Positions 4,785-7,034 of a stretch of 7,034 nt of DNA are shown one piece after another. Position 1 is the stretch's first letter; each line of letters opens with the position of its first letter. The stretch comes from Verrucomicrobiota bacterium. GTDB taxonomy: Bacteria; Verrucomicrobiota; Verrucomicrobiia; Chthoniobacterales; UBA10450. A program made the position numbers and the translations under genes. Location: contig QHPN01000255.1 of assembly GCA_003219115.1 (NCBI GenBank), forward strand, positions 1 to 7,034. Reading direction: 5' to 3'. Under the pieces are notes generated by a model. It searched no databases and was not told the origin of the DNA. It worked only from the letters and a program-made list of their open reading frames with translations.

Positions 4785-6221
4785 ATGAGAATCAAACAGG
4801 GATCCGACAGTGGGAGTGCACTCATCTGCGTTTTAGGCACGATTTTAGTCCTTTCGCTTATCGCCGGTAACGTTCTTTTCAACTGTATCACCCGATATAA
4901 TGCTGCGTCGGGTCAGGTTCGCGGCTGGAAAGAATCGCTCTACGCGGCAGAAGCGGGTGGCGACCTGGCATATGCCGAGATACGCAAAACCGTTTTTGAT
5001 CCCACGCACGCGTTTAGCGGATGGACCAATTCCGGAGCGGTTTACAGCAATTCGCCAGCAACGTTTGGGCGCGACAATTTGACGACCAGCGCGACCGTGG
5101 ACCCATTTTACTATGATTCCAGCGGCAATGCCTGGTACCGGATCCGCGCTAAAGGGGTCGCGCCTGTTTTGGGCTTAACGCGCGTTACCATGGACGACCG
5201 CGTCGACCCAGGTACGCGCGGCGATAGTCTGCTTCGCAAGATCGATTTCAAATACGATCATTTCATTGCTGCGTATGGCCCAAATGGAGACAATAGCGGC
5301 AAAGCCATTGTGTCCGTTTCGCGGCCGCAAATCGCGCGGCGGGTCGAGCTGATTGCCGCACCGGTGACGCCGTTCGAATCGCCCATAAAAGTGCTCACCT
5401 CTTTTTATGGGCCAGGCTCCGCCGCGTTGATCGACAGTTATAATTCGAAGAATGGGCCCTATTACTTCGGCGCCGATAATCCCTCCGACCCACATTACAG
5501 CGACTCGCACAGTGGCGACGTCTCAGTGGGCGGCGCAAGCTTTGATTTAGGTGGAGACATCTGGGGCAATGTCACGACCAACGGCGGGAACGTAACACCA
5601 AACACCAGGATTCACGGAACGATTGACAACAATGTGCCGTTCACGATTCCGCCCTATGTGATGCCTTCGAATCTGCCTCCGCCTTCGCCATCCCTTACCA
5701 AAATTACTGGCAATGTCACACTGACCCCATCAACAGCCGGAAGCTCCGGCAATCCGAACTTCTATCTTGTCTCTTCCTTTAGCGGCAAACTTACAATCGA
5801 TCAGGTTGGAACGGCCGAGACTTATGTTGCAATTCATGTGACCGGCGACATCACTGGCAGCATCGACGTTAAACCCAATGTGCACGTCAAAATCTATTTC
5901 GACGGTAACGTTAGCGTAAAAGCTCAGGACATTGTTAATGAGAGTGGTCTAGCCGGAAACCTTCAATTCTATGGAATCAGTCCTACTGATCCAACGGCCA
6001 CTCAGTCGATTGACATCGCTTCGCCGGGAAATTTTTCCGCGACATTCTACGCACCGAGCGCCGATTTTCACATAAATGGCAATCCCGACGTTACCGGTGC
6101 GATTGTTTGCAAGACATTCTACGAAAACGGCAATGCGAGCTGGCATTACGACCGTGCGCTAGCTGCGGAGGGCGAACGGATCGATTACCGGATCGTCAGC
6201 TACGTAGAGGACATGCGCTAA
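4785..6221 (+). CDS. PilX-like minor pilin with large C-terminal beta-rich domain
   Basis: A 478-residue protein. Leader MRIKQGSDSG, likely cleaved after Gly10, precedes SALICVLGTILVLSLIAGNV, a membrane helix lacking Glu at +5, as is usual for PilX and GspK. Then comes SLYAAEAGGDLAYAEIRK, the AEAG-type helix of the PilX N-terminal family. The remaining 400 or so residues are Gly/Asn/Ser/Thr-rich. The section at about 305-460 (TGDITGSIDVKPNVHVKIYF, FYAPSADFHINGNPDVTGAI, the late ASWHYDRAL) resembles the beta-helical domain (DUF7305-type) often fused to PilX N-termini. The ATG at 4785 has an AGGGGA Shine-Dalgarno sequence with seven bases of spacing. A GTG at 4758 would overlap the upstream gene, lacks this signal and gives an unusual leader. 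It is likely the exposed tip subunit of the filament, perhaps an adhesin. The ligand is unknown and the domain name is from memory. Confidence 0.8.
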   Translation: MRIKQGSDSGSALICVLGTILVLSLIAGNVLFNCITRYNAASGQVRGWKESLYAAEAGGDLAYAEIRKTVFDPTHAFSGWTNSGAVYSNSPATFGRDNLTTSATVDPFYYDSSGNAWYRIRAKGVAPVLGLTRVTMDDRVDPGTRGDSLLRKIDFKYDHFIAAYGPNGDNSGKAIVSVSRPQIARRVELIAAPVTPFESPIKVLTSFYGPGSAALIDSYNSKNGPYYFGADNPSDPHYSDSHSGDVSVGGASFDLGGDIWGNVTTNGGNVTPNTRIHGTIDNNVPFTIPPYVMPSNLPPPSPSLTKITGNVTLTPSTAGSSGNPNFYLVSSFSGKLTIDQVGTAETYVAIHVTGDITGSIDVKPNVHVKIYFDGNVSVKAQDIVNESGLAGNLQFYGISPTDPTATQSIDIASPGNFSATFYAPSADFHINGNPDVTGAIVCKTFYENGNASWHYDRALAAEGERIDYRIVSYVEDMR

Positions 6222-6253
6222 GCCCCACGTTTCCAGCTACCTGCGAATACGCC

Positions 6254-6306
6254 AAGGAGGAGAGCAACTGAAACATCCGCGAAGACCAAACGAACCGGCG
6301 GATTGA
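6254..6306 (+). other. Orphan ribosome binding site with CTG, possible relic of a prepilin gene start
   Basis: AAGGAGG at 6254-6260 is the strongest Shine-Dalgarno match in the window, and seven bases later comes CTG (6268) instead of a start codon. The frame then reads KHPRRPNEPAD and stops at 6304-6306. Were the CTG an ATG, the basic start MKHPRRP would resemble the leader MKFKDPRRA of the PilV-like gene. This may be the mutated, truncated start of a lost fourth operon gene. Initiation at CTG is rare, and the match is short enough to be chance. Confidence 0.25.
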
Positions 6307-6324
6307 AGAAATGCGCAACGTTTG

Positions 6325-6343
6325 CGCCCCGTGCTCAGGGGCG
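6325..6343 (+). terminator. GC-rich hairpin downstream of the PilX-like gene
   Basis: CGCCCC (6325-6330) and GGGGCG (6338-6343) form a perfect 6-bp GC-rich stem with a 7-base loop, 104 bases after the operon's last stop. A second small stem, CCGAC-AAA-GTCGG (6367-6379), follows. There is no T-run after the first and only a distant TTTT after the second. They may end or stabilise the operon transcript, but neither is a clear intrinsic terminator. Confidence 0.35.
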
Positions 6344-6470
6344 AGCATCAGGTGAGATAAGATAGACCGACAAAGTCGGGCCTTCGTCGCCAATTTTCGC
6401 CCACGTCATTTTATATACTCCTCGGATTCAGCGTAATACGGTCTGCTTGTAAGAGAACGTGCATTGCAGG

Positions 6471-6510
6471 CCTACGTATTTTCCGCAACGCAGGTTACGT
6501 AGTTGCCCTC
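6471..6510 (+). promoter_or_regulatory. Twin TACGTA-box element, copy B (upstream of second pseudopilin cassette)
   Basis: TACGTA occurs at 6473-6478 and again at 6496-6501. With flanking bases they form a perfect 7-bp inverted repeat (CTACGTA 6472-6478 with TACGTAG 6496-6502). It aligns without gaps to copy A, 2,900 bases upstream, including the conserved stretch AACGCA between boxes and CCT-CTTG after box 2. A hairpin CCGCG-GGAA-CGCGG (6515-6528) follows at about the place where copy A has its GCAG/CTGC stem. The ATG of the aborted leader ORF begins at the same distance (6548) as the ATG of the intact gene in copy A. Confidence 0.6.
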
Positions 6511-6547
6511 CTTGCCGCGGGAACGCGGAGCGCTCATTATAGAGAAT

Positions 6548-6616
6548 ATGAAATTTATACACCGCTTCCCCCAGGCGGCTATAACCTTAGCCGAGGTCTT
6601 CAATGTTACTAGGTAA
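6548..6616 (+). pseudogene. Aborted PilV-like leader ORF (22 codons)
   Basis: ATGAAATTTA at 6548 matches the start of the PilV-like gene at 3648, and the frame reads MKFIHRFPQAAITLAEVF, aligning with MKFKDPRRALAFTLPEVLIA, before ending at TAA (6614-6616). So the prepilin leader and the cleavage region with Ala at -1 remain recognisable, while the membrane helix is missing. Nucleotide similarity to copy A continues without gaps up to about 6603, exactly where the intact second gene starts in another frame. The two frames overlap by 14 bases. It could be a decayed gene start, the scar of a deletion between two adjacent pilin genes, or a short translated leader that couples translation to the next gene. 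Confidence 0.6.
6603..6603 (+). promoter_or_regulatory. Boundary of the direct repeat 3571-3703 / 6471-6603
   Basis: The two 5' regions align at a constant offset of 2,900 bases. Counting by hand, 80 of the first 130 positions match with no gaps (3571-3700 against 6471-6600). The match covers the regulatory element, the ATG and the first 17 or so codons. It stops here, where copy 2 starts a complete prepilin gene in a new frame. This is a direct repeat of old, diverged character, not a recent duplication. Confidence 0.55.
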
Positions 6617-7034
6617 TCAGGGACCTGCTAAAGCCGGGTTTACACTTCCAGAGGTTGTCGTCGCAGCAACTCTGGTCGCAGTATTCTTCTTAGCCATTTT
6701 CGAAGTCAACGGCCTCTGCTTGCGCTTTATCTCGGCAAGCAAGGAGAACGTGGGCGCAACGGAAGCCGTTCACGATCGGCTGGAACAGCTGCGCAACGCA
6801 GACTTCGGCAGCCTCACTACCGTAAGCTCGATGAAAAGCCTGCTCGCTCAGCCGGCCAATCCGTCGCCGCTTGCGAAAAAGGCGATCGAAACCGTGACCG
6901 TTTCCAATTATCCTGGTAGCAGTCCCACCATCACTTACACGCGGGCAATTAACGGAACTGTTAGTTCGGTGCCGGCGACCGCGGATTTCTCAAACTCCAT
7001 CCTCGTTCGGGTCGATGTAGCGAACCAGTGGCCA
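6603..7034 (+). CDS. PilV-like minor pseudopilin, copy 2 (partial, runs off right edge)
   Basis: The frame is open from the ATG at 6603 to the last base (144 codons). Leader MLLGNQGPAKAG is followed by FTLPEVVVAATLVAVFFLAI: a canonical prepilin site with Gly at -1, Phe at +1 and Glu at +5. The mature part matches the PilV-like protein at 3648 in VNGLCLR, the AVHDRLEQLRN segment and PAN. By hand alignment, 38 of 74 residues are identical. The start is fixed by an in-frame TAG at 6588-6590 and supported by GAGG at 6593-6596 with a 6-base spacer. That GAGG lies inside the overlapping aborted leader. Unlike copy 1, its cleavage site has the standard Gly. By analogy, PilW- and PilX-like genes probably follow outside the window. 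Confidence 0.85.
   Translation, partial: MLLGNQGPAKAGFTLPEVVVAATLVAVFFLAIFEVNGLCLRFISASKENVGATEAVHDRLEQLRNADFGSLTTVSSMKSLLAQPANPSPLAKKAIETVTVSNYPGSSPTITYTRAINGTVSSVPATADFSNSILVRVDVANQWP

Larger units (their letters stand above)
6222..6547 (+). other. Intergenic region between the two pseudopilin cassettes
   Basis: These 326 bases contain no gene I can support. They hold, in order, an orphan Shine-Dalgarno sequence with a CTG (6254-6306), two GC-rich hairpins (6325-6343 and 6367-6379), an AT-rich patch with TATACT at 6414-6419 that could be a -10 box but lacks a matching -35, and copy B of the twin TACGTA element (6471-6510). The left portion shows no visible similarity to the spacer upstream of copy A. 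Confidence 0.5.

Noticed and set aside
6196..6393. 65-codon minus-strand frame downstream of the PilX-like gene
   Set aside because: It has no recognisable domain or ribosome binding site, and it covers the hairpins and the end of the PilX-like gene.
1..7034. CRISPR array, tRNA, rRNA, transposase, phage or toxin-antitoxin genes
   Set aside because: I saw no regularly spaced repeats, no tRNA- or rRNA-like segments and no protein motifs of these classes on either strand.

Overview
The window looks like chromosomal DNA from a free-living Gram-negative bacterium of the PVC group. The best guess is a soil- or freshwater-type Verrucomicrobium (Chthoniobacterales-like). This rests mainly on the GspG-type pseudopilin at 1333-1731: the sections around LRLIDSALDQYAIE, TAYIKKGSPLY and the ending FWSPYGP are typical of verrucomicrobial pseudopilins. 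Base composition is moderate and the gene repertoire is mixed, with nothing typical of a plasmid or phage. The taxonomy is inference from remembered family patterns, not from a search.

Left part (1-1079, minus strand): an HflK-type SPFH/band-7 membrane protein (84-1079) and, at the window edge, the first 23 codons of the next gene of the same operon, most likely HflC. Together these form the HflKC complex that surrounds the FtsH protease. A 253-bp divergent spacer separates them from a stand-alone GspG-like pseudopilin (1333-1731, plus). That gene converges on a glutathionyl-hydroquinone reductase (1856-2836, minus), and a 9-bp inverted repeat lies in the convergent gap.

Middle (2837-3647): a spacer with an AGGATTA-type dispersed repeat, then a broken outer-membrane beta-barrel gene (3005-3354, minus). 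That gene has a frameshift in its signal peptide and appears to be cut off at the 3' end close to the repeat. A divergent spacer with nested palindromes follows.

Right part (3571-7034, plus): a minor-pseudopilin operon of PilV-like (3648-4142), PilW-like (4139-4765) and PilX-like (4785-6221) genes that overlap or nearly touch. A second cassette follows exactly 2,900 bp downstream. It repeats the upstream regulatory segment (two TACGTA boxes at identical spacing) and the first codons of the PilV-like gene. It then breaks off in a 22-codon aborted leader and restarts as a full second PilV-like gene (6603 to the window edge). The operon proteins probably assemble the tip of a type IV pilus or type II secretion pseudopilus, with the large PilX-like protein supplying an exposed beta-rich domain.

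The most interesting parts are the duplicated 5' element, which may be a promoter/activator site or a structured leader, and the aborted leader ORF whose conserved coding bases now appear to serve as the ribosome binding site for the real gene. No tRNA, rRNA, CRISPR array, transposase or phage gene was seen.
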